This document shows positions 1-8,324 of a stretch of DNA of 64,000 nucleotides, piece by piece. Origin of the DNA: Streptomyces sp. 3214.6 (GTDB lineage Bacteria > Actinomycetota > Actinomycetes > Streptomycetales > Streptomycetaceae). The DNA lies in contig NZ_LT670819.1 in the NCBI RefSeq assembly GCF_900129855.1, positions 1,178,001 to 1,242,000 of the forward strand, written 5' to 3'. The position numbers and the translations under genes were made by a program. Under the pieces are notes generated by a model. It was given only the letters and a program-made list of their open reading frames with translations, searched no databases and was not told the DNA's origin. Every line of letters begins with the position of its first letter. Position 1 is the first letter of the stretch.

Positions 1-643
1 GGTGATGGCGCAGCATCGCCTCCCGGATCGCCCCGTGCGCCGAGCCGGAGCTCGCCGGCGTGACGATGAACCCGGGCGCGACGGCGTTGCAGCGCACGCC
101 CTGTTTGCCGTACTGGGTGGCGACGTACTGCGTGAGGTTGATGAGGGCCGCCTTGGAGGCGCCGTACGCGGGATTGCGCAGGTCGCCCGCAAGCCCGGAA
201 CCGGACGAGGTGTTGATGATCGAGCCGCCGCCGCGGGCGATCAGGTGCGGGACGGCGGCCTGGATGGCGACCATGGTCCCGCGCAGGTTGATCCGCATCG
301 TGTCGTCCCACACCGCCGGGTCGGCGTCGACCACGGCGCGGTCCTGCCGGGCGGCCAGGTGGGTGGCCGCCGCGTTGTTGTGCAGCACGTCGAGGCCGCC
401 GTAGGACTCGACCGCGGCGGCCACCATGGCGCGTACGCTGTCGACGTCACCCAGGTCGACGGTGAGCGCCGTGGCGGAGCCTCCGGCGGCGCGGATCTCC
501 TCCGTGACCGCGTCGGCGCCGTCGGCGTTCAGGTCGGCGACGACCGTGTGCGCTCCCTCCGCCGCCACGCGGCGTGCGGTCGCCGCGCCGATGCCGGAGG
601 CGGCCCCGGTGACGATCGCGATCTTGTCCTGGAGGCGTCCCAT
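1..643 (-). CDS. SDR-family NAD(P)-dependent oxidoreductase (3' end off window)
   Basis: The ATG at 643 opens a frame of 214 codons that runs off the left edge without a stop, so the C-terminus is missing. The protein begins MGRLQDKIAIVTGAASGIG, with the Rossmann TGxxxGIG cofactor motif near residues 13-19. An HNNAA motif follows in the middle and a YGASK catalytic Tyr/Lys motif lies about residue 160. These mark a classical short-chain dehydrogenase/reductase. It is the last visible gene of a leftward operon and lies 17 nt after the thiolase stop, with an AAAGGCGG ribosome site. In this context it probably oxidises a 3-hydroxyacyl-CoA or ring hydroxyl; the substrate cannot be read from the sequence. 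Confidence 0.9.
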   Translation of the reverse strand, partial: MGRLQDKIAIVTGAASGIGAATARRVAAEGAHTVVADLNADGADAVTEEIRAAGGSATALTVDLGDVDSVRAMVAAAVESYGGLDVLHNNAAATHLAARQDRAVVDADPAVWDDTMRINLRGTMVAIQAAVPHLIARGGGSIINTSSGSGLAGDLRNPAYGASKAALINLTQYVATQYGKQGVRCNAVAPGFIVTPASSGSAHGAIREAMLRHH

Positions 644-660
644 TGGCCGAACCGCCTTTC

Positions 661-1869
661 TCAGGACGACAGTTGACTGCCGACAACGGACACGAACGAC
701 ACGCATTCGCCGGGGCCGCCGCCGAGGTTGTGGGTCAGGGCGAGCGACCGCCCCTCGGCCAGGGAGGACACCGTCCGCTCGGGCGGCGCCTCGCCCCGCA
801 GCTGCAGCCACGCCTCGAACATCATGCGCAGGCCCGAGGCGCCGATGGGGTGGCCGAAGGCCTTCAGTCCGCCGTCCGGGTTGACCGGCAGCGAGCCGTC
901 CAGGTCGAACCTCCCACTGGTGACGTCCTTCCAGGCCTGGCCGCGCTCGGAGAAGCCGAGGTCCTCCATCAGCACCAGCTCCGTGGGCGTGAAGCAGTCG
1001 TGGACCTCGGCGAGCGCGAGCTCGGCGCGCGGGTCGGTGACGCCCGCCTGCCGGTAGGCCTCCTCGGCGGAGGCCACGACCTCGGGAAAGGTGGTGAAGT
1101 CGTACTCGGGGTCGAGGAGCCCGTCCGCCGGGCCGGCGACGAAGGACAGCGCCTTCACGAAGATCGGCTTGTCGGTGTACCGGTAGGCGTCCTCGGCGCG
1201 TACGACGATCGCGGCGGCCGAGCCGTCGGAGACCCCCGAGCAGTCGAACACGCCGAGCATGCCGGCGATGATCGGGGCCGACCGGATGCGCTCCGACGGC
1301 ACCTCCTTGCGGAACTGCGCACGCGGGTTGCGGGCCCCGTTGACGTGGTTCTTCCAGGCGATGCGGGTGATGACGTCCTTCATCTCCTCGCCGGAGAGCC
1401 CGTACTTGGCCGCGTAGGCCGGGGCGAGGAGAGAGAAGTTGGCCGGGGCGGTGATCTCGCCGCGGCTGTCGTCGCCCGCGCCGGGGATGGCCGTGCCCGA
1501 CAGCCCGGACATCCCGGAGTCCTTGAGCTTCTCCACGCCGACGGCCATGGCCACGTCGTACGCCCCGGACGCGACGGCGTAACAGGCGTTGCGCAGGGCC
1601 TCGGAGCCGGTCGCGCACATGTTCTCCACGCGGGTGACCGGCTTGTGGGGCAGGCGCAGCGCCCGGCTCAGGGTCAGGCCGGACACGCCGGACGCCTGCG
1701 TGCCGAACCAGAACGCGTCGATGTCGTCGAGGGTGACGCCGGCCGAGGTCACCGCCTCGCCCACGGCGTCCACCAGCAGATCGTCGGCCGACCGGGTCCA
1801 GTGCTCGCCGAAGGGCGTGCAGCCCATGCCGACGATCGCGACCCGGTCCCGGATTCCGTGCGAGCTCAT
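661..1869 (-). CDS. Thiolase-family protein (SCP2/lipid-transfer type acetyl-CoA acyltransferase)
   Basis: This 402-residue thiolase-fold enzyme would cleave a 3-ketoacyl-CoA with CoA. The nucleophile motif ENMCATGSEAL places the catalytic Cys near residue 85. A VHDCF motif (His about 290) and the GHPIGASG motif (His about 340) supply the other active-site residues. The C-terminus has the Gly-rich LGGGPG loop. This layout is typical of SCP2-type thiolases, which often work with a DUF35 partner. The ATG at 1869 overlaps the stop of the upstream KAS-like/DUF35 gene (ATGA), so translation is probably coupled and the two proteins may act as a complex. The longer upstream reading frame belongs to the preceding gene's coding region. 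Confidence 0.92.
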   Translation of the reverse strand: MSSHGIRDRVAIVGMGCTPFGEHWTRSADDLLVDAVGEAVTSAGVTLDDIDAFWFGTQASGVSGLTLSRALRLPHKPVTRVENMCATGSEALRNACYAVASGAYDVAMAVGVEKLKDSGMSGLSGTAIPGAGDDSRGEITAPANFSLLAPAYAAKYGLSGEEMKDVITRIAWKNHVNGARNPRAQFRKEVPSERIRSAPIIAGMLGVFDCSGVSDGSAAAIVVRAEDAYRYTDKPIFVKALSFVAGPADGLLDPEYDFTTFPEVVASAEEAYRQAGVTDPRAELALAEVHDCFTPTELVLMEDLGFSERGQAWKDVTSGRFDLDGSLPVNPDGGLKAFGHPIGASGLRMMFEAWLQLRGEAPPERTVSSLAEGRSLALTHNLGGGPGECVSFVSVVGSQLSS

Positions 1870-3308
1870 CCGTGTGTCTCCTCGGTCTCGCCGCCGGTGC
1901 GCACCGGCCGGGCTTTCCAGAAGTAGTTGTGGATCCCGGCGGCGGTCACCGTGCGCCGGAACGTCATCTCGACCCGGGCGCCGATGACCGCGTCGGCCTC
2001 GGTCGCGTCGGTGAGCTGGCAGCGGAACCGGCCGCCGCCGTCGTAGTCGACCACCACGACGAGCATCGGGGGACTCGGAGTGTGGGCCAGCCGGTCGACG
2101 GTGAACGTGGCGACCGTGCCGCGCACCCGCTCCATCGGCTCGTCGGTCATGGCATCCACGCTGCGGCAGGAGACACACACCCGGTCCGGCGGTAGCTGCC
2201 GGGTGCCGCACTTCTCGCAGCGGGAGGCGACGAAGCCGTACTTCCAGGCGGTGCGGCGGTGGGCGGGTGGGGCATAGGGCGGCTCGGGGTCCGGCCGGCG
2301 GGGCGGTTCGCGGTCGAGGAGGCCGCGCCAGGACAGGTACGTGGCATACGCCATCGGGGCGCTGCCCGCGGCGATCTGCGCGGCGACCGGGCGGACACTG
2401 CGGCGCGCGGGCAGCGCGTCGGTGGTGCGCAGCAGGAGGACTCCAGCGCCGTCGCCGAGCACGACGAGCGCGATGATCTCGCCGGGTGCGGCGCGGTCGA
2501 GGACCTCGGCGAGGAGCAGCCCTGGCTGGGCGGTGCCGGCGTTGCCGATCGCCGTGGCGAGGTCCGGGGTCACCGCCTCGGGACGCGTGCCCGCCGCCCG
2601 CCGTACCCTCGCGCACGCGCGTGCGTGCAGGCCGGAGACGACGAGGTGGTCGATCGCCCCGCGGTCCAGCCCCGCCTGCTCGAGGGCGGCGGTGAGCGCC
2701 TTGTCCGCGAGGGAGACATAGATCTCCTCGGCGAAGCGTTCCTCCCAGACCCGGGAGGCGGGGGCGCCGGGCAGCCGCCAGCGTTCGAGGATCTCGTCGC
2801 TGACCGTGTCGTGGGCGAGGAGTTCGGCGATGACGGGGGCTCCGTTGCGGTGCCCGCCGAAGACGAAGGCCGCCGCGCCGTCACCGCCCGCGATCTCGTC
2901 GCTGCCGCCGGGCAGACCGGTGCGCAGGTCGGACAGGACGGTCAGGGTGGGTATCGGCGAGCGGGCGGCGGTAACCAGCGCGCCGAGACCGGAGCGTACG
3001 GAGCCGGCCATGTCGGCGGCGAGCACATGCTCGTCGAGGCGGAGCGCGGCGTGGACCGCGGTCGCGTTCGTCTTGTCCAGGTAGGCGGGCGCCGCGGTCG
3101 CCAGGAAGAGCTGGCCGATGCGGGCACGCAGGCCGTCGCGGGCCAGGGCGGTGCGGGCCGCCTCGACGGCCATGGACGTGGTGTCCTCGTCGTAGCCGGC
3201 GACCGCGCGGGTGCCGCGGCCCGCCGGTGTCCCGAGCGTCGCCGCGACATCGGCGCGGGCAAGGCGGTGGTACGGCACATGGGCGCCGTATGCGATCAGT
3301 CCGGCCAT
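1866..3308 (-). CDS. KAS-III/HMG-CoA-synthase-like protein fused to a DUF35 Zn-ribbon/OB domain
   Basis: A 480-residue fusion. Residues 1 to about 320 follow a 3-oxoacyl-ACP synthase III/HMG-CoA synthase thiolase fold (MAGLIAYGAHVPYHRL start, GDGAAAFVF, GDGAGVLLL). Residues about 325-480 are a DUF35 domain with four zinc-ligand cysteines at 364, 367, 378 and 381, followed by an OB-fold. The segment that normally carries the nucleophilic Cys reads DMAGSVRSG (about 99-107) and has no Cys, so condensing activity is doubtful. Fused or separate DUF35 domains are known to bridge acyl-CoA enzymes into complexes. It overlaps the downstream thiolase by 4 nt and follows the upstream thiolase stop by one base. 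A role as an acyl-CoA-binding partner of that thiolase is inferred. Confidence 0.87.
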   Translation of the reverse strand: MAGLIAYGAHVPYHRLARADVAATLGTPAGRGTRAVAGYDEDTTSMAVEAARTALARDGLRARIGQLFLATAAPAYLDKTNATAVHAALRLDEHVLAADMAGSVRSGLGALVTAARSPIPTLTVLSDLRTGLPGGSDEIAGGDGAAAFVFGGHRNGAPVIAELLAHDTVSDEILERWRLPGAPASRVWEERFAEEIYVSLADKALTAALEQAGLDRGAIDHLVVSGLHARACARVRRAAGTRPEAVTPDLATAIGNAGTAQPGLLLAEVLDRAAPGEIIALVVLGDGAGVLLLRTTDALPARRSVRPVAAQIAAGSAPMAYATYLSWRGLLDREPPRRPDPEPPYAPPAHRRTAWKYGFVASRCEKCGTRQLPPDRVCVSCRSVDAMTDEPMERVRGTVATFTVDRLAHTPSPPMLVVVVDYDGGGRFRCQLTDATEADAVIGARVEMTFRRTVTAAGIHNYFWKARPVRTGGETEETHG

Positions 3309-3309
3309 A

Positions 3310-4560
3310 TCAGCGTCCTCCAGTGGCGTGGGTTGCGTGCGTGGGCCGTTCGAAGACCGCGGCCAGGCCCTGTCCGCCGCCGAGGCACATGGTCTCCAGG
3401 CCGTAGCGGGCCTGGCGGCGGTCGAGTTCGCGCAGCAGGGTGGCGAGGATGCGGCCGCCGGTGGCGCCGACGGGGTGGCCCAGCGAGATGCCGGAGCCGT
3501 TGACGTTGAACCGCTCGAAGTCGGTCTCGGTCAGGGCCCATTCGCGGGTGCAGGCCAGCACCTGGGCGGCGAAGGCCTCGTTGAGTTCGATCAGGTCGAT
3601 GTCGGCGAGCTTCAGCCCGGCCCGCTCCAGGGCCCTGGCCGTGGCGGGCACCGGCCCGATGCCCATCGTCTCCGGCGGCACGCCGACGACGGCCCAGGAG
3701 AGCAGGCGGCCCAGCGGGCGCAGACCGAGCTCGGCGGCACGTTCGGGGTGGGTGACGACGCAGATCGCCGCGCCGTCGTTCTGGCCGCTGGCGTTCCCGG
3801 CGGTCACCGTGGCCTCGGGGTCCTGGCGGCCGAGTACGGGCCGGAGCCCCGCGAGCCTCTCCAACGACGAGTCGGGGCGCGGGTGTTCGTCGGCGTCGAC
3901 GACCGTCTCGCCTCTCCGGACGCGTACGGCGACGGGGACGATCTCGTCGGCGAAGCGGCCCTCCCGCTGCGCCGCGACGGCCTTCTCGTGGGAGCGCAGG
4001 GCGAGTCGGTCCTGCTCCTCGCGCGGGATGCCGTACGCGCGCCGCAGGTTCTCGGCGGTCTCCAGCATCCCTCCCGGCACCGGGTGGTTGACGCCGCCCG
4101 ACGTGACCCGCCCGCGGGCCAGCCGGTCGTGCAGCGTGGTGCTCGCACCGCGTACGCCGAAGCGGACGTCGGTGGTGTAGAACTCGGCCTGGCTCATGGA
4201 CTCGACGCCGCCGGCCAGGACGAGGTCGCTCGCGCCGGTCTGCACCTGCATCGCGGCGGTGATGATCGCCTGGAGTCCGGAGCCGCAGCGGCGGTCCACC
4301 TGGAGTCCCGGCACCTCGACGGGCAGACCGGCGTCCAGGGCGGCGACGCGGCCGATGGCGGGCGCTTCGCCGTTGGGATAGCACTGGCCGAGCAGGACGT
4401 CGTCCACGGCGGCGGGCGGTATGCCGGTGCGTTCCAGCACGGCGCGCACGACCGTGGCGGCGAGTTCGGCCGCCGTCACGTCGCGCAGGGCGCCGCCGTA
4501 GCCGCCGACGGGAGTACGCAGGGGTTCGCAGATCACGGCGTCACGGAGGGGGGCGGGCAT
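3310..4560 (-). CDS. Acetyl-CoA C-acyltransferase (thiolase)
   Basis: A classical 416-residue thiolase that splits 3-ketoacyl-CoA to acetyl-CoA (or propionyl-CoA) and a shortened acyl-CoA. The nucleophile Cys is at residue 92 in DRRCGSGLQAI. The His motif GHPVGATGG and the C-terminal acid/base Cys motif CLGGGQG are intact. I chose the ATG at 4560 because GAAAGG lies 8 nt upstream. A GTG at 4599 in frame would add 13 residues and overlap the SDR stop. It lies in the leftward operon 5342 to 1 with an SDR upstream and the KAS-DUF35 fusion downstream, so SDR oxidation followed by thiolysis is a natural order. Confidence 0.94.
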   Translation of the reverse strand: MPAPLRDAVICEPLRTPVGGYGGALRDVTAAELAATVVRAVLERTGIPPAAVDDVLLGQCYPNGEAPAIGRVAALDAGLPVEVPGLQVDRRCGSGLQAIITAAMQVQTGASDLVLAGGVESMSQAEFYTTDVRFGVRGASTTLHDRLARGRVTSGGVNHPVPGGMLETAENLRRAYGIPREEQDRLALRSHEKAVAAQREGRFADEIVPVAVRVRRGETVVDADEHPRPDSSLERLAGLRPVLGRQDPEATVTAGNASGQNDGAAICVVTHPERAAELGLRPLGRLLSWAVVGVPPETMGIGPVPATARALERAGLKLADIDLIELNEAFAAQVLACTREWALTETDFERFNVNGSGISLGHPVGATGGRILATLLRELDRRQARYGLETMCLGGGQGLAAVFERPTHATHATGGR

Positions 4561-4595
4561 CGGGCAGGCCTTTCGTCTCGGCGCGGAAGCGGAGG

Positions 4596-5342
4596 TCACA
4601 TGTACCGGCCGCCGGTCACCTCGACCACGGCTCCGGTGATGTAGCTCGCCATGTCGGAGGCGAGGAAGAGGACGGCCTGGGCGACCTCGGCGGGTTCGCC
4701 GGCGCGGCCCAGCGGGATCTCGGCGAGCTTGGCGTCCCAGGCCGCCCGGGGCATCGCCTCGGTCATGGCGGTACGGATGAGGCCGGGCTGTACGGCGTTG
4801 ACGCGGACGCCCGCCTTCGCGAGTTCCTTGGCGGCGGCCTTGGTGAGGCCGACGAGTCCTGCCTTGGCGGCGCTGTAGTTCGTCTGGCCGAAGTTGCCGA
4901 CCTTGCCGGCGATGGAGGAGATGTTGACGATGCTGCCGCCCTGTCCGTGCGCGCGCATCGCCTCGGCGGCGTACCGGGTGCCGTTCCAGGCGCCGGTGAG
5001 GTGGACGTCGATCACGGCGCGGAAGTCGGCGAGGGGCATCTTGCGCAGGGTCGCGTCCCGGGTGATCCCGGCGTTGTTGACCATGACGCCGACCGGTCCG
5101 AGGGTGTCGGTGCAGTGGGCCACGAGGGCGGCCACCTCGTTCTCGTCGGTGACGTCGCAGCGCAGCGAGGTGGCGGGCACGCCGTGCTGGGCCAGGCGTT
5201 CGGCGGCCGCGGCCGCGGCGTGCTCGTCGATGTCGCCGAGGACGATGTGCGCGCCCGCGGCGCCGAGGACGGCGGCGATCTCGAAGCCGATGCCCTGTGC
5301 GCCGCCGGTGATCACCGCGTTGCGGCCGTCCAGCAGTCCCAT
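4596..5342 (-). CDS. 3-oxoacyl reductase-type SDR (FabG-like)
   Basis: This 248-residue SDR carries the TGGAQGIG cofactor loop, NNAG, the catalytic Ser in [10 protein letters not shown] and the YSAAK motif. The C-terminal GGRYM resembles FabG/PhaB-type acyl reductases and beta-oxidation 3-hydroxyacyl-CoA dehydrogenases. It is the first gene of the operon, immediately downstream of the conserved promoter element at 5382-5416. In a degradative operon the likely direction is oxidation of a 3-hydroxyacyl-CoA to the ketone, feeding the thiolase 36 nt downstream. Cofactor preference is not certain from the sequence. Confidence 0.92.
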   Translation of the reverse strand: MGLLDGRNAVITGGAQGIGFEIAAVLGAAGAHIVLGDIDEHAAAAAAERLAQHGVPATSLRCDVTDENEVAALVAHCTDTLGPVGVMVNNAGITRDATLRKMPLADFRAVIDVHLTGAWNGTRYAAEAMRAHGQGGSIVNISSIAGKVGNFGQTNYSAAKAGLVGLTKAAAKELAKAGVRVNAVQPGLIRTAMTEAMPRAAWDAKLAEIPLGRAGEPAEVAQAVLFLASDMASYITGAVVEVTGGRYM

Positions 5343-5381
5343 GTCAGCCCGCCTACCTGCCTCTGACTCGACGCTATTCCC

Positions 5382-5416
5382 GTTAAATAGATAACCTATT
5401 ATGCTGAAACAATCAA
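5382..5416 (-). promoter_or_regulatory. Conserved promoter/operator element, copy 1
   Basis: This AT-rich block in the divergent gap between the SDR (5342, -) and acyl-CoA dehydrogenase (5463, +) contains TTAAATAGATAACCTATT. Within it AATAG and CTATT form an inverted repeat with a 5-nt spacer. A CAATCAAT block follows. The 35-bp block matches 32719-32753 at 31 of 35 positions. Read leftwards, ATTGATT resembles a -35 box and the palindrome sits where the -10 would lie. In both copies a minus-strand operon starts just to the left. Binding protein inferred, not shown. Confidence 0.6.
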
Positions 5417-5462
5417 TACAGCGATGAGCTGTGCGGGCAGGGCCGAGGAGGAGAGATCCCAG

Positions 5463-6689
5463 GTGGACATCAGCTATCCCCCGGAGACCGAGATGTTCCG
5501 TGCCGAGGTCGGGGAGTTCCTCGCCGAGACGCTGCCGCCGGACTGGAAGGGCATCGGCGCGCTGGACGAGGACGCGGCCTGGGCCTTCGCCCGGGACTGG
5601 CGCCGCCGGCTCGTCGAGCGCGGCTACCTCTCCCTCACCTGGCCCGAGCGGTACGGCGGGCGCGGCCTGTCCAAGCTGCATCAGGTCGTCCTGATGGAGG
5701 AGCTCGCGCTGGCCGGGGTGCCGTTCGGGCTGCCGCAGGACACCTTCGGGGTGAAGATGCTGGCGAACACGCTGCTGCGCTGGGGCACGGAGGAGCAGAA
5801 GAGCCGTTTCCTCCCGCGGATCCTCAGCGGCGAGGACACCTGGTGCCAGGGGTACTCGGAGCCGGACGCGGGCTCGGACCTGGCCTCCCTGAAGACGCGC
5901 GCCGTACTGGACGGTGCGCAATGGGTGCTCGACGGACAGAAGGTGTGGACATCCGGCGCCCATCACAGTGACTGGATCTTCGTCCTGGCCCGTACGAACC
6001 GGGACGCGTCCAAGCACCGCGGGATCTCGTTCCTTCTTGTGCCGTTGGACCAACCCGGTGTCGAGGTACGGCCGTTCCGCATGATGAGCGGGCAGCTGCA
6101 CTTCAATGAGGTCTTCTTCGACGGCGCCCGCACCCGCGCGGATCTCGTCGTCGGAGGCGTCGACAACGGCTGGACGGTCGCGCAGAGCCTGCTGGGCGTC
6201 GAGCGCGGGGAGGAGGCGGCGACCAACCCCATCCTGTTCCGGGCGGAGGTGGAACGCCTCGTGGAACTGGCCCGCCAGTACGGCAAGGACCAGGATCCCG
6301 TCATCCGGCAGCGGATCGCCTGGTGCTGGTCCAAGGTCGAGATCATGCGCTGCCTCGGGTACCGGATCCTCACCGGCTGGCTCAAGGGCGCCGAGCCGGG
6401 GCCCGAGTCGTCGATCGCCAAGCTGTACTGGAGCGAGTACCACACCGAGGTCACCGATCTGGCGATGGACATCATGGGCCTGCACGGCCAGGTGCCGGTC
6501 GGCCGACCGCCCCTGCGCACCTACCGCGCCGACGACCCCGGCGCCGCGAACTCCTCGGCGTCCTGGTCGACGACGTACCTGATCGCCCGCTCGGGCACGA
6601 TCTACGCGGGCACGTCCCAGGTCCAGCGAAACATCCTCGCGGAAAAGGTCCTGGGCCTCCCCCGCGAGCCGCGCGCGAGCGCCGGCTAG
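5463..6689 (+). CDS. Acyl-CoA dehydrogenase, large-subunit type
   Basis: A 408-residue flavoprotein that would introduce a 2,3-double bond in an acyl-CoA. Seen are the [11 protein letters not shown]-terminal domain motif, the FAD/substrate signature [16 protein letters not shown], the [14 protein letters not shown] segment and the C-terminal [22 protein letters not shown]. This C-terminus is typical of the larger subunits of actinobacterial heteromeric enzymes (FadE26/FadE28 type). I chose GTG 5463 because GAGGAGGAGAG lies about 7 nt upstream; an ATG at 5424 has no ribosome site. No small subunit is adjacent, so it may pair with the orphan small-type enzyme at 25038-26180. Confidence 0.92.
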   Translation: MDISYPPETEMFRAEVGEFLAETLPPDWKGIGALDEDAAWAFARDWRRRLVERGYLSLTWPERYGGRGLSKLHQVVLMEELALAGVPFGLPQDTFGVKMLANTLLRWGTEEQKSRFLPRILSGEDTWCQGYSEPDAGSDLASLKTRAVLDGAQWVLDGQKVWTSGAHHSDWIFVLARTNRDASKHRGISFLLVPLDQPGVEVRPFRMMSGQLHFNEVFFDGARTRADLVVGGVDNGWTVAQSLLGVERGEEAATNPILFRAEVERLVELARQYGKDQDPVIRQRIAWCWSKVEIMRCLGYRILTGWLKGAEPGPESSIAKLYWSEYHTEVTDLAMDIMGLHGQVPVGRPPLRTYRADDPGAANSSASWSTTYLIARSGTIYAGTSQVQRNILAEKVLGLPREPRASAG

Positions 6690-6735
6690 GAGCCGGCGAG
6701 GCCGGAGCCCCGACCACCCTGGGCCGCCGGGGCGG

Positions 6736-7320
6736 TCAGGGGCCGCCGGGGGGCTCGAAAGTGCCGATCTCCGGGACTGGGCGGGGGCCTGTGCCCGGGT
6801 GCCAGCCTGCGTCGAGTTTTCGGAGGCCCACGCCGTTCGGTGCCCAGATGTGGCAGCTGTTCAGAATGCCCGCCGTAGCGCGCGGGTTGTGGACCGGTGC
6901 GCCGTCGGCGGCGCGGCGCAGCGCGCCCGCCGAGATCGCCGCCTGCACGACCGCGGGGCCGAGGGCACGGGTCAGCTCGTACAGGTGCGTGCAGCCGGAG
7001 ACACCACGGAAGCGCTCCTGGATCGCCCGGTTGTATCCGGCGGCGACACCGAGCCCGACCAGGCCGTCGAAGACCGGCGCGATCAGCGGGCACTCCGCGT
7101 GCGGGAAGGCCCGCATGTCCGCGCCGGCCGCCGTGATCACCATGTCGTCGAGGCGGACCCGCACGGTCAGCGTCATCCGGTGGAGGACCCCGCCCGGCGG
7201 CGCCTCCCAGGGGCGCTCGTCGCGCAGTTCCGCCTCGACGGAGATCTCGCCCCCGCCCTCCTCCTCGTGGGCCGTGACGGTGATCGTGCGGCGGTGCAGC
7301 GGCAGCTCGGCGCGGCTCAT
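6736..7320 (-). CDS. DUF2889 family protein
   Basis: This 194-residue protein has a charged, beta-rich N-terminal half ([24 protein letters not shown]). A helical C-terminal half carries [19 protein letters not shown] and [15 protein letters not shown], a pattern I recognise as DUF2889. The family has no established biochemical function but often lies beside acyl-CoA or aromatic catabolic genes in Actinobacteria and Proteobacteria. Its ATG overlaps the stop of the enoyl-CoA hydratase upstream (ATGA), so the two are co-translated. It ends convergently 46 nt from the acyl-CoA dehydrogenase. The conserved His and Cys residues (HAEC, GCTHL) would suit a metal or catalytic site, but this is inference. 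Confidence 0.8.
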   Translation of the reverse strand: MSRAELPLHRRTITVTAHEEEGGGEISVEAELRDERPWEAPPGGVLHRMTLTVRVRLDDMVITAAGADMRAFPHAECPLIAPVFDGLVGLGVAAGYNRAIQERFRGVSGCTHLYELTRALGPAVVQAAISAGALRRAADGAPVHNPRATAGILNSCHIWAPNGVGLRKLDAGWHPGTGPRPVPEIGTFEPPGGP

Positions 7321-8144
7321 GACGCGGTCTGCGCCGACTCCGGCGCCGTCTCCCCGAGTCCCGCGAACTCCGGCCGTCGGCGCTCGATGAAGCTGAGCAC
7401 GCCCTCCCTGTAGTCCGGGGCGCGCTTGGCCACGGCCAGGAGCGCGGCCGCGCTGTCGCTGCTCTCGGTGAAGGTCCTCGCCTGGTCGTCGGCGAGCTGC
7501 CGCTTGATCAGCGACATCGCGTACGGGCTGGCCGTGCGCGCCAGTTCGGTCGCGTACGCCAGCGCCGCCGGGAGCAGTTCCTCCGGTTCGGCCAGGCGGT
7601 TGATGAGACCCATCGACAGGGCCTCCGTCCCGGTGACGCGGCGCGAGGACAGCAGCAGGTCGGCGGCGTTGCCGTGGCCGACCAGCCGGGGCAGGATCCA
7701 CGACACGCCGTCCTCGGCCACCAGCCCGCGTGCGCTGAAGGCGGCCGCGAACTTGGCGTGGGGCACCGCGAACCGGACGTCGCACATCAGCGCCTGATTG
7801 AACCCGATGCCCGCACAGGCACCGTTGACGGCCGCCACCACGGGCTTCGGGAAGGTCATGGGACGGGTGCGCGGCGGCAGCTGCCCGGTGGGCCAAGGGC
7901 GGGCGCCCGACGACGCCCCGTCCAGCACGCTCATGTCCATCCCCGGGCAGAAGCTGCGCCCGGCGCCGGTGAGCACCACGGCCCGTACCCGCGGATCCGC
8001 CTCCGCCCGGTCGAACAGCTCGTTGTAGAGCAGCTCCATCTCCAGCGTCCAGGCGTTGTGCCGCTCGGGACGGTTGAGGGTGAGGAGCATGACCCCGTCG
8101 GGGTTGAGTTCGGTGAGGATCACCGGGGTCGGATTCTCGGTCAT
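7317..8144 (-). CDS. Enoyl-CoA hydratase/isomerase family protein
   Basis: A crotonase-fold protein of 275 residues. It shows LNRPERHNAW, the CoA-binding AGRSFCPGMDMS segment, the oxyanion-hole region NGACAGIGFNQALMCDVRFA and a second active-site loop ARGLVAEDGVSWILPRLVG. The Glu-containing loop (GLVAEDGVSW) is the variant of the EchA-like subgroup whose exact reaction varies (hydratase, isomerase or hydrolase). The ATG at 8144 has GGGAGTG upstream; a GTG at 8159 is possible but less well placed. It leads a two-gene operon with DUF2889 and lies divergent from the GntR regulator, whose operator-like sites lie in the shared gap. Confidence 0.92.
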   Translation of the reverse strand: MTENPTPVILTELNPDGVMLLTLNRPERHNAWTLEMELLYNELFDRAEADPRVRAVVLTGAGRSFCPGMDMSVLDGASSGARPWPTGQLPPRTRPMTFPKPVVAAVNGACAGIGFNQALMCDVRFAVPHAKFAAAFSARGLVAEDGVSWILPRLVGHGNAADLLLSSRRVTGTEALSMGLINRLAEPEELLPAALAYATELARTASPYAMSLIKRQLADDQARTFTESSDSAAALLAVAKRAPDYREGVLSFIERRRPEFAGLGETAPESAQTAS

Positions 8145-8185
8145 CGAGGTCACTCCCACGGGCCCGTTGGCCCCAAAGCCAGATT

Positions 8186-8210
8186 TATAGCTAGATGAAT
8201 CATCTATATA
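8186..8210. promoter_or_regulatory. Operator-like palindrome upstream of the hydratase operon
   Basis: The block TATAGCTAGATGAATCATC is followed by TATATA. GATGA-A-TCATC is a perfect inverted repeat around one central base, a shape expected for a dimeric GntR/FCD regulator site. The complement of the right end resembles 8294-8312 (GATTCAT and GCTATA shared), and the left end resembles 15283-15304 (TATAGnTAnATGAAT). It lies about 40-65 nt upstream of the enoyl-CoA hydratase start on the minus strand, overlapping its likely promoter. Binding by the adjacent regulator is inferred. Confidence 0.55.
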
Positions 8211-8266
8211 CCCAACAACGGCCGGGACACCAGACCAAGTCCGCGGAAGACAAGATCATCTATCCC

Positions 8267-8312
8267 TTGACCTGGTACCCTCGATGCACTAAGACGATTC
8301 ATTTTGCTATAT
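8267..8312 (+). promoter_or_regulatory. Promoter and operator of the GntR regulator gene
   Basis: TTGACC at 8267-8272 and TAAGAC at 8290-8295 are separated by 17 nt, a good sigma-70-type (HrdB) promoter. Directly after it, 8294-8312 holds GATTCATTTTGCTATAT. Read on the other strand this matches the operator-like site at 8186-8210. The site would cover the transcription start, which suggests autorepression by the encoded regulator. A third partial match, GATCATCTAT, lies at 8254-8263, just before the -35 box. Confidence 0.6.
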
Positions 8313-8324
8313 GAGGAGCCCACC

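Noticed and set aside
643..1926. 427-codon plus-strand frame opposite the thiolase gene
   Set aside because: It is antisense to a thiolase with complete motifs, has no family signature and is Arg/Gly/Val-rich as typical of shadow frames in GC-rich DNA.
6690..6735. Terminator hairpin between the acyl-CoA dehydrogenase and DUF2889 genes
   Set aside because: GC-rich with partial complementarity, but no convincing uninterrupted stem was found.
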